The notes under the pieces are model-generated. The model ran no database searches and had not been told where the DNA came from. It was given only the letters and a program-made list of their open reading frames with translations. Shown in pieces: positions 17,465-24,717 of a DNA stretch of 40,550 nt (the stretch's first letter is position 1; every line of letters begins with the position of its first letter). Both the position numbers and the translations under genes were made by a program. The DNA is from Gammaproteobacteria bacterium (GTDB lineage: Bacteria > Pseudomonadota > Gammaproteobacteria > HK1): contig JAJDUQ010000081.1 in the NCBI GenBank assembly GCA_022826505.1, positions 1 to 40,550 of the forward strand, in the 5' to 3' direction.

Positions 17465-18619
17465 TTATCCACCGCCGTTGGTCAGGATGCGGCGCAGGTC
17501 TCTCAACGCGTGCTCGATGGGCAGCACGGTGACGCCATCCATGTAGAGAGGGCTCGGTCCGCCGTAGAAGACGAAGCATCGGGCGGGCGGATAGTCCTTC
17601 CTGAACTCCCGCAACGACCTCGTGTCCCTGGGCTGGATCCGAGTCGAACGCTTGACCTCGATGGCCAGCAGACCGTTTGGCCCGTACAGGACGAAGTCGA
17701 CCTCCAGGCCGCTTCGCGTACGCCAGAAATGAATCCGGTAGTCGAGCTCGTGGTAGTCGTTCACGGCTCTCAATTCCTGGAGCACGAGTGTCTCCAGAGC
17801 GGGACCGTCGATCTCCGCATCCGAATCCAGCGGCCCCATCGGCCTGATGGAGCGATACACGCCGACATCGAAGAAATAGAATTTCGTTTGCGAGACGAGC
17901 TTTCGTCTGGCCTTGCGGGAGAACACCGGCAGGCGAACGGCGATCAGCAGATCTTCCAGGATGGAAAAGTAATTTTCTGCGACGGGCCGGTTGATCTGCG
18001 CCTCGCGGGCCACCGCGCTGATATTGACGGTGGCGCCCTGAGAAAAGCTCGCCACCTCCAGAAAGTGCGAGAAATGGCCGATGTTGCGCGTCAGGCCCTC
18101 CTGCATGACCTCTTCTCGCAGATAGGTCTGCACGTAGTCCTTGAGGTATTTCGCGGCGTCGCTTTCACTGAATCGAGCCGGCAGATGGCCTGACTGCAGG
18201 GAGTCGCGCAGGTTGAAGGCATCTCCCTGCTCCGCGACCGTAAGCGGATGCATGCGATAGGTGAGGGCGCGGCCGGCCAGGAGATTCACCCCTTTCCGCC
18301 TCAATGTCCTGGCACTGGATCCAGTCAGCACAAAACGCAGTTCACGAGTTTCGATCAGATCATGGACCTCGTTCAGCAGCGCGGGGATGCGCTGCACCTC
18401 GTCGATGATCGTCCAGCCGGTGTGGCCCGGAGGAATCAGGTGCCGGAGAACCCCGGGGTTGGCGGTCAGGCGGTTGTAGAATTCGGATTGCAGCAGATTG
18501 ACGAACAGCGCTTCGGGGAGCCGGTGCTTCAACCAGGTGGTCTTGCCCGTGCCCCTCGGACCGAAGAGGAAAAAGCTCTTGGGCGACTCGAGCGGTTTCC
18601 CGATCGATCGCTTGAACAT
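17465..18619 (-). CDS. AAA+ ATPase with C-terminal DUF4143 domain
   Basis: The 384-residue protein has an N-terminal AAA domain with Walker A GPRGTGKT (20-27), Walker B TIIDEVQR (70-77) and the sensor segment LTGSSAR (99-105). The C-terminal DUF4143 domain is a PD-(D/E)xK nuclease-like fold, with EVDFVL and AIEVKRS about 15 residues apart near residues 305-330. Genes of this family are scattered singletons often found in genomic islands; their cellular role is not established. ATG at 18619 (MFKRSI) matches the family N-terminus; a GTG at 18646 would add nine residues. An AT-rich stretch follows upstream. It lies at the left edge of the defence cluster. Confidence 0.9.
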   Translation of the reverse strand: MFKRSIGKPLESPKSFFLFGPRGTGKTTWLKHRLPEALFVNLLQSEFYNRLTANPGVLRHLIPPGHTGWTIIDEVQRIPALLNEVHDLIETRELRFVLTGSSARTLRRKGVNLLAGRALTYRMHPLTVAEQGDAFNLRDSLQSGHLPARFSESDAAKYLKDYVQTYLREEVMQEGLTRNIGHFSHFLEVASFSQGATVNISAVAREAQINRPVAENYFSILEDLLIAVRLPVFSRKARRKLVSQTKFYFFDVGVYRSIRPMGPLDSDAEIDGPALETLVLQELRAVNDYHELDYRIHFWRTRSGLEVDFVLYGPNGLLAIEVKRSTRIQPRDTRSLREFRKDYPPARCFVFYGGPSPLYMDGVTVLPIEHALRDLRRILTNGGG

Positions 18620-18886
18620 CCGTCGTCCAACTCGATGCGCTTGCACCGTGGCAGGGCAAAAGTCCGCAAAATTCAGTCAGAGCCAGAATATATGCAGGCA
18701 ATTTTCACTTTGCAAATGCAATTTCGGCAAATTTGGGTGCCGGGAGAGTCTGACTGGACATTTCACACGGTGTAGGCCCTCGTTCGCCGGATCGCTCCCC
18801 GCGTCCTGAAGAAGGTAGGTGACGACGACGAACCGATGGACTTCGTCGGGGGGAGTAGCGCTCGGTCCCCGCGGGCCCCTCCTACG
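18620..18886. other. AT-rich promoter region upstream of the DUF4143 ATPase
   Basis: The stretch 18660-18745 is clearly more AT-rich than its surroundings and probably carries the promoter of the leftward ATPase gene. It includes the palindrome TTGCAAATGCAA (18710-18721). The remainder up to 18886 is the 3' flank of the AbiEii-like gene. No gene is seen here. Confidence 0.4.
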
Positions 18887-19729
18887 TCAACGACAGCGAT
18901 GGAGAAGCTCCCCGACGAAGCCGACGACGTCAGCCTGAACTTCATCGTCGGGATTTTCCAGGATGAACTCCGCCACTCGGCGCGGGCCGAGACCATCGTG
19001 GCCTCCGAAGTCCTCCTGCAAGATTCGCAGGGCCTTCGCTGCCGAGGGATCGCCGAGCAGCGGTTTCAGCCGGGAAGCGACATCATCAATGCCCGCTCCA
19101 TAGTTGCGCACGACGTAGTACAGATCGTAGGCGTCCTTGTTCTCGCCACGGAGACGAAATGCGAGAGATTTGAGCACCACGTACGCTCCGGGGCCACAGA
19201 CCCAAATGGTCCGGGTCGCCCGTTCTCCGAAGATCGTCTCGCCCGCAATCTCTACGCGCTCACGATCGCGGAAGGCGAGATGCAATCCCGGGGCGATAAT
19301 CGCCGCAAAATCCTGTTCGATATTGCGCAATGCGCCTCCGCGGTCACCGGGGAGGCTCGGCGAAATCAGGAAGTCGACCGTGATTCTCTTCCGTCCCGCG
19401 ATCCTCCAGCGCTGGCGGGTCGGATGCCCCCGCTCACTGATGTCCTGCTCGAACCCTGCACGCCGCAGCCGCTCGGTCAAGGTCCGGTAACGGCCACCTT
19501 CAAGCAGAGCGACGGCAAGACCCATGTCGAGATCCATGGTCCCGACATGGGAGTCCGTCCCAGTCGGCAAACCCTGCTGGTTCACGAGCAGCGACGGGAC
19601 CAGCCCGCCAACCACGACCAGCTCATCCATGATGTCCCCCAGCTTCGTCGCGACGTACAGGCATGTCGCACGCACGAACTCGGTCTGCCCACCTCCGTAG
19701 CCAGCGGCAGTAGTCGGCTTATCAGCCAC
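18887..19729 (-). CDS. AbiEii-like nucleotidyltransferase (putative toxin)
   Basis: The 280-residue product has a minimal nucleotidyltransferase core near its N-terminus: VVVGGLVPSLL (residues 38-48) followed by GTMDLDMGLAV, whose DLD (66-68) provides the metal-binding aspartates. This arrangement is that of AbiEii/AbiGii toxins, which transfer nucleotides to tRNA or other targets. The C-terminal two thirds is helical and predicted to hold substrate. The start overlaps the end of the upstream wHTH gene by 8 bases, as in AbiEi/AbiEii operons where the antitoxin gene comes first. Toxin activity is inferred from family and context, and it may instead be a housekeeping-like NTase. Confidence 0.78.
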   Translation of the reverse strand: MADKPTTAAGYGGGQTEFVRATCLYVATKLGDIMDELVVVGGLVPSLLVNQQGLPTGTDSHVGTMDLDMGLAVALLEGGRYRTLTERLRRAGFEQDISERGHPTRQRWRIAGRKRITVDFLISPSLPGDRGGALRNIEQDFAAIIAPGLHLAFRDRERVEIAGETIFGERATRTIWVCGPGAYVVLKSLAFRLRGENKDAYDLYYVVRNYGAGIDDVASRLKPLLGDPSAAKALRILQEDFGGHDGLGPRRVAEFILENPDDEVQADVVGFVGELLHRCR

Positions 19730-20798
19730 TGGGGCCCCACCGCAGGCACTCGCTCCTCAACTCGCGTGCGGCCGCCTCTGCCCTTTCCGGCTGGGCGTGG
19801 AGGTCGAGCCAAGCTTGAACCGGGTGGACGCAGACAATGTCCTCACTCGTCGTTGACGCACCGTGGAACACTCCTTCGTCGTTCGGCGCGACGAACCAGA
19901 CGTTGGCGCCGCGATCATCTTCCCGAAACGACAAGTCGGCGGCGATACCCGATGAGAGTTCCTGCTGGAGATACACGGTGACGGTTCTGAATGCGGAAAA
20001 TCGGTTCAGGCACCAAGCTGCGGCTAGACCGGTGACCGCATGCGGGACGGATGTCCGGTTCAGACCGGCTACCAACCGATGCAGCAGTACATCGCCGGAC
20101 CGCGCCGCAATGTGGCCGCGCACCACGTGGTGCCTATTGAAGTCGTAGACTTCCTGCCAAGCGTCGAGCAGTAAATCGGGGTCGCGCGGCAGGACAGCCC
20201 CACCATCGGTTCGGACGATTAGATCGTCTTCAAGGAGCTTGCCCACCACCCGGCTCGTGTGGCCTTCATCGGTGCCGGTTGCCCGGGCAAGCTCGCGCTG
20301 GGTGAGCGGATCGTCCGGATGCATGAGCAGCCATCGGGCGATGCGGGAGCTCTTGGGAGCGAAGGCGGTAGAGGGACGCCCCCGTCGCTTGTACCGGTTG
20401 GGCTTACCCTCGATCAGGATGCGAAGTCCGGGTGCGACGATGCGGGCATTGCCGGACAGGTCAATCCACGAGACGCCGTACTCCGCGCAGCGCTGGCGAC
20501 CGACGTCACCCATGAATGGGACAGCCATCAGGGGCACGACTATCTCGCCAACCTGCCCGGACTGCTCGAGTTCCTCGGCATAGCAGCGGACCCGTATGAT
20601 GACGGCGTGGATCGATGCCGCGGTAGCGACGCTCTTCCACTCCACGATAAAGACGAAGGGACCCGCGCGCAGCACGCTGTTCGGCTGATAGGTCGAACGA
20701 TGCCGTCTCGGTTCGAGCTCATCGCAATCGGACTCGAGCAACTCCGCGAGACGATCGCGCGTCTGACGAATTGCCTGCCGTTCGGGTATCGTGCGCAT
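19722..20798 (-). CDS. AbiEi-like winged-helix protein (putative antitoxin/autoregulator)
   Basis: The 358-residue protein joins an N-terminal domain of about 140 residues (containing FIVEWK at 50-55 and VSWIDLSGNARI) that resembles a restriction-endonuclease-like fold, to a winged helix-turn-helix around 150-197 (LTQRELARATGTDEGHTSRV). A C-terminal domain of about 160 residues follows. In AbiE systems the antitoxin carries the winged helix and represses its own promoter. Gene order, the 8-base overlap with the NTase gene and the operator-like palindrome upstream all fit. The start ATG lies 7 bases after a -10-like hexamer with no ribosome binding site, so the transcript may be leaderless. 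The N-terminal domain is unusual for AbiEi and could give it another activity. Confidence 0.7.
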   Translation of the reverse strand: MRTIPERQAIRQTRDRLAELLESDCDELEPRRHRSTYQPNSVLRAGPFVFIVEWKSVATAASIHAVIIRVRCYAEELEQSGQVGEIVVPLMAVPFMGDVGRQRCAEYGVSWIDLSGNARIVAPGLRILIEGKPNRYKRRGRPSTAFAPKSSRIARWLLMHPDDPLTQRELARATGTDEGHTSRVVGKLLEDDLIVRTDGGAVLPRDPDLLLDAWQEVYDFNRHHVVRGHIAARSGDVLLHRLVAGLNRTSVPHAVTGLAAAWCLNRFSAFRTVTVYLQQELSSGIAADLSFREDDRGANVWFVAPNDEGVFHGASTTSEDIVCVHPVQAWLDLHAQPERAEAAARELRSECLRWGPSG

Positions 20799-20805
20799 GC
20801 TTGAC

Positions 20806-20834
20806 TAAATAAATTAATATGACCGCGCGGTCAA
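20806..20834 (-). promoter_or_regulatory. Promoter of the AbiE-like operon with overlapping palindromic operator
   Basis: On the minus strand TTGACC (20834-20829) and TATTTA (20811-20806) are 17 bases apart, a good -35 and a moderate -10. A perfect 14-bp palindrome TGACCGCGCGGTCA (20820-20833) overlaps the -35 box, placing an operator where the AbiEi-like protein could repress. The ATG begins 7 bases past the -10, which predicts a leaderless mRNA. The region is strikingly AT-rich compared with its surroundings and separates the divergent AbiE-like and McrBC operons. Confidence 0.55.
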
Positions 20835-20910
20835 GTAATAGTTTTTCGTCAAGGAAGACATATCGGCACTCGGTGAACCGACGCAGAAGTAAAGATACGG
20901 AGGAGGAGCA

Positions 20911-22020
20911 ATGGATTCCGCACATGTTGGCGGGCAAGACCAACGCTTTCGCTGGACGAGGTTGTACCAGGCAATCGCCGACAAGCTTCTGAACTACCGG
21001 AACGACCGCAGTCCGCTCATCCGGAACATCCATGGCATCGCGGAACGTGTGGGGTCACTGTCGGTTCTCCAGGACCGCTTTGCGGACGGCAGTACCGGCC
21101 CGCTTGACGATATCTGTCCGTTCACGACCATGGCCACGTTCAATCGCGGCGTGACGGCCGCCAACAAGCTGGCCGTCGTCAAGGAACTGGCGGAATTTCT
21201 CGGCGTGGACATCCCGATTCCGGACGCTGACCCGAGCATTGCTCCAGACGCCTTCCCGGGCATCCCGGTGGTCATCAATCAGAAGACTTGGTTCTTTGGC
21301 TATTCGAAGGATCGTAACGCTGGCGACTTCCATCCGAATCTCTCCTACGAAGACTTCGTCCGCGGCTGGCGTCCGGTGGGGGACGGGAAGCTGGCCTTGG
21401 CGGACGGCGTATTCATGGAGGCGATCCGCGCCGCGTCGGCGAATCCTTCCGCCAAGTACGTGGTGGTCATCGAGGAGATCAACCGTGGCAATCCCGCTCA
21501 GATATTCGGCGAATTGCTGACGCTCCTGGAGGCCGACAAGCGATCGCCCCGTGATGCGGTCGAGCTCTGCTATCCGGACCCGGATGGAACCCGGCGGCCG
21601 GTCCACGTGCCGAAGAACGTCTACGTCATCGGCACCATGAACATCGCCGATCGTTCGCTCGCTCTCGTCGACCTCGCTCTTCGCCGCCGTTTCGCTTTCG
21701 TCACACTCGAACCCAGCCTCGGAGCGGCCTGGAGCAACTGGGTGGTTCGGGAATGCGGCATCGACCCGGAACTGGTGGACGAACTACGGCGCCGAATCGG
21801 CACGCTGAATGACCGGATCGCCACGGACGACCAGCTCGGCAGCCAATTCCAGGTGGGCCACAGCTACGTGACACCCACGTACCGCCTCGAATCCGGCGCC
21901 ACGAGGGACTGGTTCAGACAAGTAGTGGAGACCGAACTCCAGCCGCTCCTGGAGGAGTACTGGTTCGACTCTCCCACGGACGCGAGGGAAGCAGTCCAAC
22001 AGCTTCTCGAAGGATGGTGA
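20911..22020 (+). CDS. mcrB: McrB-like ATPase lacking its Walker A segment
   Basis: McrB forms the nucleotide-hydrolysing motor of the McrBC modified-DNA restriction enzyme. Present here are an N-terminal domain (residues 1-139, containing FPGIPVVINQKTWFFGY), the post-Walker A segment FHPNLSYEDFVRGWRP (140-155), Walker B VVVIEEINRGN (184-194), the McrB-type GTMNIADRS (241-249) and the arginine-finger-like LRRRF. The GxxGxGK[ST] loop that should lie between the N-terminal domain and FHPNLSYEDF is absent: residues 139 and 140 join two parts normally separated by a couple of hundred residues. The frame is uninterrupted, so this is an in-frame deletion. At 369 residues it is well below the length expected. 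GGAGGAGG precedes the ATG. Nucleotide binding is probably lost. Confidence 0.85.
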   Translation: MDSAHVGGQDQRFRWTRLYQAIADKLLNYRNDRSPLIRNIHGIAERVGSLSVLQDRFADGSTGPLDDICPFTTMATFNRGVTAANKLAVVKELAEFLGVDIPIPDADPSIAPDAFPGIPVVINQKTWFFGYSKDRNAGDFHPNLSYEDFVRGWRPVGDGKLALADGVFMEAIRAASANPSAKYVVVIEEINRGNPAQIFGELLTLLEADKRSPRDAVELCYPDPDGTRRPVHVPKNVYVIGTMNIADRSLALVDLALRRRFAFVTLEPSLGAAWSNWVVRECGIDPELVDELRRRIGTLNDRIATDDQLGSQFQVGHSYVTPTYRLESGATRDWFRQVVETELQPLLEEYWFDSPTDAREAVQQLLEGW

Positions 22021-23147
22021 CCGAAGCAGCCTCGGCGATGAACGCTGCGGCGGCAGATGTCGCCCGCGGCTATGTGGGCCGAATTCCGGTTCGGAACCTC
22101 TGGCTTCTCATGCTGTACGCGTCCGACTTCGTTCGCCTGCCCGCAGAGGACGACATGGCGCGCGAGGACGCTCCCGACGAGTTGCCGAACCTCGTCGCCG
22201 AGATCCTGGCGCACGCCGTCGAGAAGCGGCAGCGCCGCCAGCTCAGCCTCGGCTACCGGCGACGGCATGCCGTCATCAGTCGCGTGCGCGGGCGCATCGA
22301 CATCCTCACGACGATGCGCCGGCAACTCCTCTCTCGCGGCCGAGTGGCGTGTCGCTTCGACGAGCTGACGATCGACACGCCCCGCAATCGCTTCGTTCGG
22401 GCGGCTCTGGAGAAGATCGCCCGACTCGCAACGGAAGCGACAATCGCTCACCGGTGCAGGAGGTTGGCGTACGCATTCAAGACCATGGGCGTCGCCGGTA
22501 TTCGGCCGTCTTCGGCCGAGATGCGGACCGATCACATCGGGCGCCACGACGCCGACGATCGTTCCATGGTGGCGGCCGCCCAGCTCGCCCTCGACCTCGC
22601 TATGCCAACCGAGGATTCCGGCACGAGCGCATTGCCGCTGCCATACCGCGAGGAGCGATGGGTACGGCGACTGTTCGAACGGGCGGTGGGAGGGTTCTAC
22701 GAGGTCACGCTGCGCCGGCGGGGATGGTGTGTGAGCACCGGAAAGAGGTTCGACTGGAAGATCGAGCGCCGCACCTCCAAGGTAGACGACATCCTGCCGA
22801 CAATGAAAACCGATGTCATTCTGGAGCATGGTGCCTCGGATCGCCGGATCGTCATCGACACTAAATTCACCTCGATTCTGACCGGCGGCTGGTACCGGGA
22901 CGAGTCCCTGCGCAGCGGCCATCTCTTTCAGATCTACGCCTATCTCCGTTCGCAGGCAGGGCGTGGAGACCCTATCGCGGATCGAGCCGAGGGCCTGCTG
23001 CTGCATCCGTCCGTCGGCGAGATGGTTGACGAAACGGCCGTGATACAAGGACACGCAATACGGTTCGCGACGGTCGACTTGGCGGCGCCCAGCCTCACGA
23101 TTCGCCAACAATTGCTGGAGATCGTCGAACCACCACATTTCACATAG
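22014..23147 (+). CDS. mcrC: McrC-family nuclease subunit
   Basis: The 377-residue product is an McrC, the PD-(D/E)xK endonuclease partner of McrB. The N-terminal GRIPVRNLWLLMLYASDF and the mid-protein ELTIDTPRNRFVRAAL segments are typical. The nuclease core is intact: Asp267 in MKTDVILE, then Asp282-Thr-Lys284 in RIVIDTKF. Its start overlaps the mcrB stop by 7 bases, showing a two-gene operon with translational coupling. Because the partner McrB has lost its P-loop, the system may be inactive as a restriction enzyme even though the nuclease looks complete. An alternative start is Met9. Confidence 0.9.
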   Translation: MVTEAASAMNAAAADVARGYVGRIPVRNLWLLMLYASDFVRLPAEDDMAREDAPDELPNLVAEILAHAVEKRQRRQLSLGYRRRHAVISRVRGRIDILTTMRRQLLSRGRVACRFDELTIDTPRNRFVRAALEKIARLATEATIAHRCRRLAYAFKTMGVAGIRPSSAEMRTDHIGRHDADDRSMVAAAQLALDLAMPTEDSGTSALPLPYREERWVRRLFERAVGGFYEVTLRRRGWCVSTGKRFDWKIERRTSKVDDILPTMKTDVILEHGASDRRIVIDTKFTSILTGGWYRDESLRSGHLFQIYAYLRSQAGRGDPIADRAEGLLLHPSVGEMVDETAVIQGHAIRFATVDLAAPSLTIRQQLLEIVEPPHFT

Positions 23148-23151
23148 ACCA

Positions 23152-23193
23152 TTGCAAAAGTCGTGTTGCAAAAGTCGTGTTGCAAAAATCGTT
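23152..23193. repeat. 14-bp tandem repeat, three copies
   Basis: The unit TTGCAAAAGTCGTG is repeated exactly at 23152-23165 and 23166-23179, with a third copy at 23180-23193 that carries one substitution and a changed last base. It lies just after the mcrC stop and upstream of the Phd/VapC operator. It is too short and too tightly packed to be a CRISPR. It may be a slippage repeat or a binding array. Confidence 0.8.
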
Positions 23194-23207
23194 GCTTGGT
23201 CTCCAAA

Positions 23208-23229
23208 AATGTAGTTACATGACTACATT
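23208..23229 (+). promoter_or_regulatory. Palindromic operator upstream of the Phd/VapC operon
   Basis: AATGTAGT (23208-23215) and ACTACATT (23222-23229) form a perfect 8-bp inverted repeat with a 6-base spacer, 17 bases before the antitoxin start. Phd-type antitoxins bind such sites as dimers and repress their own operon, with the toxin as co-repressor. No clear -10/-35 was resolved around it. Confidence 0.65.
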
Positions 23230-23246
23230 CAGTCTGGAGACTTCCC

Positions 23247-23501
23247 GTGGCAATCACGACTTTCACCAGCCGCGAGCTCAACCAGGACATCGCCCGTGCG
23301 AAGAAGGCCGCGAAGTCGGGGCCCGTCTTCATCACGAACCGGGGAAAACCCGCGCATGTGCTGCTGAGTATCGAAGACTACCGGCGTCTGGCAGCCGAGC
23401 GCCGCAGTCTGGTGGCGGCATTGTCCATGACGGGGCTGACCGATATCGACCTGGAGCCACCACGCGTTCGCATCGAAGGCCCTCGAGTCGACCTTTCCTG
23501 A
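23247..23501 (+). CDS. Phd/YefM-family antitoxin
   Basis: The 84-residue product has the Phd/YefM fold: MAITTFTSRELNQDIARAKK at the N-terminus (DNA-binding half) and FITNRGKPAHVLLSIEDYRRL in the middle, followed by a flexible tail that would wrap the toxin. It begins with GTG at 23247, with GGAG 8 bases upstream. Its stop overlaps the toxin start in a TGATG junction, so the two proteins are made in a coupled way. The palindrome at 23208-23229 is its probable operator. Function: neutralises the PIN toxin and represses the operon. Confidence 0.9.
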   Translation: MAITTFTSRELNQDIARAKKAAKSGPVFITNRGKPAHVLLSIEDYRRLAAERRSLVAALSMTGLTDIDLEPPRVRIEGPRVDLS

Positions 23502-23923
23502 TGTTCCTGCTGGATACGAACGTCGTCTCCGAGCTGCGCAAGGTCGGCGACGGCAGGGCCGACGCCCGTGTCACCACATGGATTTCAGAGCAGGATGCGG
23601 CGAGCTTCTACATCTCCGCGCTGACCCTCATGGAATTGGAGATCGGTATCCTGCGCATCGAACGGCGAGACACGGTACAGGGAGAACAGCTGCGGCGCTG
23701 GCTGGATCGGCATGTCCTGCCCGAGTTCAATGAACGCACGCTGCCAGTCGATTCCGTCGTCGCCCTGAAATGCGCCCGGTTGCATGTGCCGGACCCGAGA
23801 GCCGAACGGGACGCGCTGATCGCGGCGACGGCCATCGTACACGGCATGACGGTCGTCACGGGCAACATCGCCGATTTCCGGGCGACAGGTGTGGCGCTCA
23901 TCGATCCCTGGACCGAGGCGTGA
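23501..23923 (+). CDS. vapC: VapC-type PIN-domain RNase toxin
   Basis: The 140-residue toxin is a PIN-domain endoribonuclease of the VapC/FitB type. It starts MFLLDTNVVSELRK, with Asp5 as the first acidic metal ligand. A central acidic residue follows in LMELEIGILR, and the later acidic cluster is in ERDALIAATA with VVTGNIADF near the end. Length is typical. VapC toxins cleave tRNA or rRNA when the antitoxin is degraded. It is co-translated with the Phd antitoxin. The last 53 bases of the gene (23871-23923) also occur at 31600-31652, at the left end of a long duplicated segment. Confidence 0.92.
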   Translation: MFLLDTNVVSELRKVGDGRADARVTTWISEQDAASFYISALTLMELEIGILRIERRDTVQGEQLRRWLDRHVLPEFNERTLPVDSVVALKCARLHVPDPRAERDALIAATAIVHGMTVVTGNIADFRATGVALIDPWTEA

Positions 23924-24711
23924 CAACGGAATCAGCGCGGCCAAATCCCTTGGGGGTCCCTCAGGGGCGTGCGAGAAACAATGGTCGCGGCAACGGCACG
24001 GTCCCTCAGGTCATCACCGCACCGCCGTTGGGCCCGAACGTCTGCCCGGTCACATAGCTCGCCCCCGTGCTCGCGAGAAACGCGATCACGCTGGCGATCT
24101 CGTGTGGCTGGCCGATTCGCCCGAGCGGCAGGTCGGTCTCCCGGGCGAGGATGTCGGGAGACATGTGCTCCCGACTCAGCATCGGCGTGTCCACCGGACC
24201 CGGGGCGACCGCGTTCACCAGGATGTCGGGCGCAAACTCGCGCGCCCAGGAACGCGTCAGGCCGATCACCGCCGCCTTGGAAGCGCAGTAGGTCGAGTAG
24301 TCGGCGCGCCCGAGGTGCGCCAGCTCGGAGGCGATATTGATGACTCGCCCGCCCTGTCCCGCGGCGCGCATGCGGCTGATCGCCTCCCGCCCGACCAGAA
24401 AGCAGCCGCGCAGGTTGACGCTCATGATCCGCTCGAATTCCTCCAGGGTCATCCGGATCAGCGGCCGTTCGATGATGATGCCGGCGCAGTTGACCAGGAT
24501 GTCGGGTACCTCGCCCGCGGCATCGAGTACCGCGAACGCCTCGCGGACCTCCGCCTCCGACGAGACATCGGCGGTCAGCGCGAGCCCCCCGTCCGGCACC
24601 GTGCACGGCTGCCGGTCGATGCCGGCTATGCGGGCACCCTGCGCCGCAAGCTCCCGCACGGTGGTCGCGCCGATGCCGGTCGCGGTTGCGATAGCGCGGC
24701 CGTCGAGGGAG
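23871..24711. repeat. Long direct repeat, copy 1 (vapC tail plus SDR)
   Basis: From 23871 to about 24690 the sequence matches 31600 to about 32420 in the same orientation with a constant offset of 7729-7730 bases. The vapC 3' end, the spacer and the SDR gene are included; the spacer matches less well than the coding parts. By eye the encoded SDR proteins differ at about 18 of 210 residues. The right edge in this copy falls at the start of the TRAP permease gene. Confidence 0.85.
24006..24711 (-). pseudogene. SDR oxidoreductase, 5'-truncated copy
   Basis: The frame encodes most of a FabG-like short-chain dehydrogenase: NCAG, the catalytic YCASK, VNAVAPGPV, and an intact C-terminus GQTFGPNGGAVMT. 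It is nearly identical to the intact SDR at 31736-32458. It lacks a start codon: upstream the frame runs antisense into the TRAP permease, and the cofactor motif is damaged (ATATGIG where the intact copy has TGAASGIG). It is therefore likely a fragment left by recombination, or at best an inactive protein. Identity of the reaction is not known. Confidence 0.75.
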
Positions 24712-24717
24712 CGGCCG

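Noticed and set aside
23152..23193. Possible short CRISPR array
   Set aside because: Units are 14 bp with no spacers; they are contiguous tandem copies.
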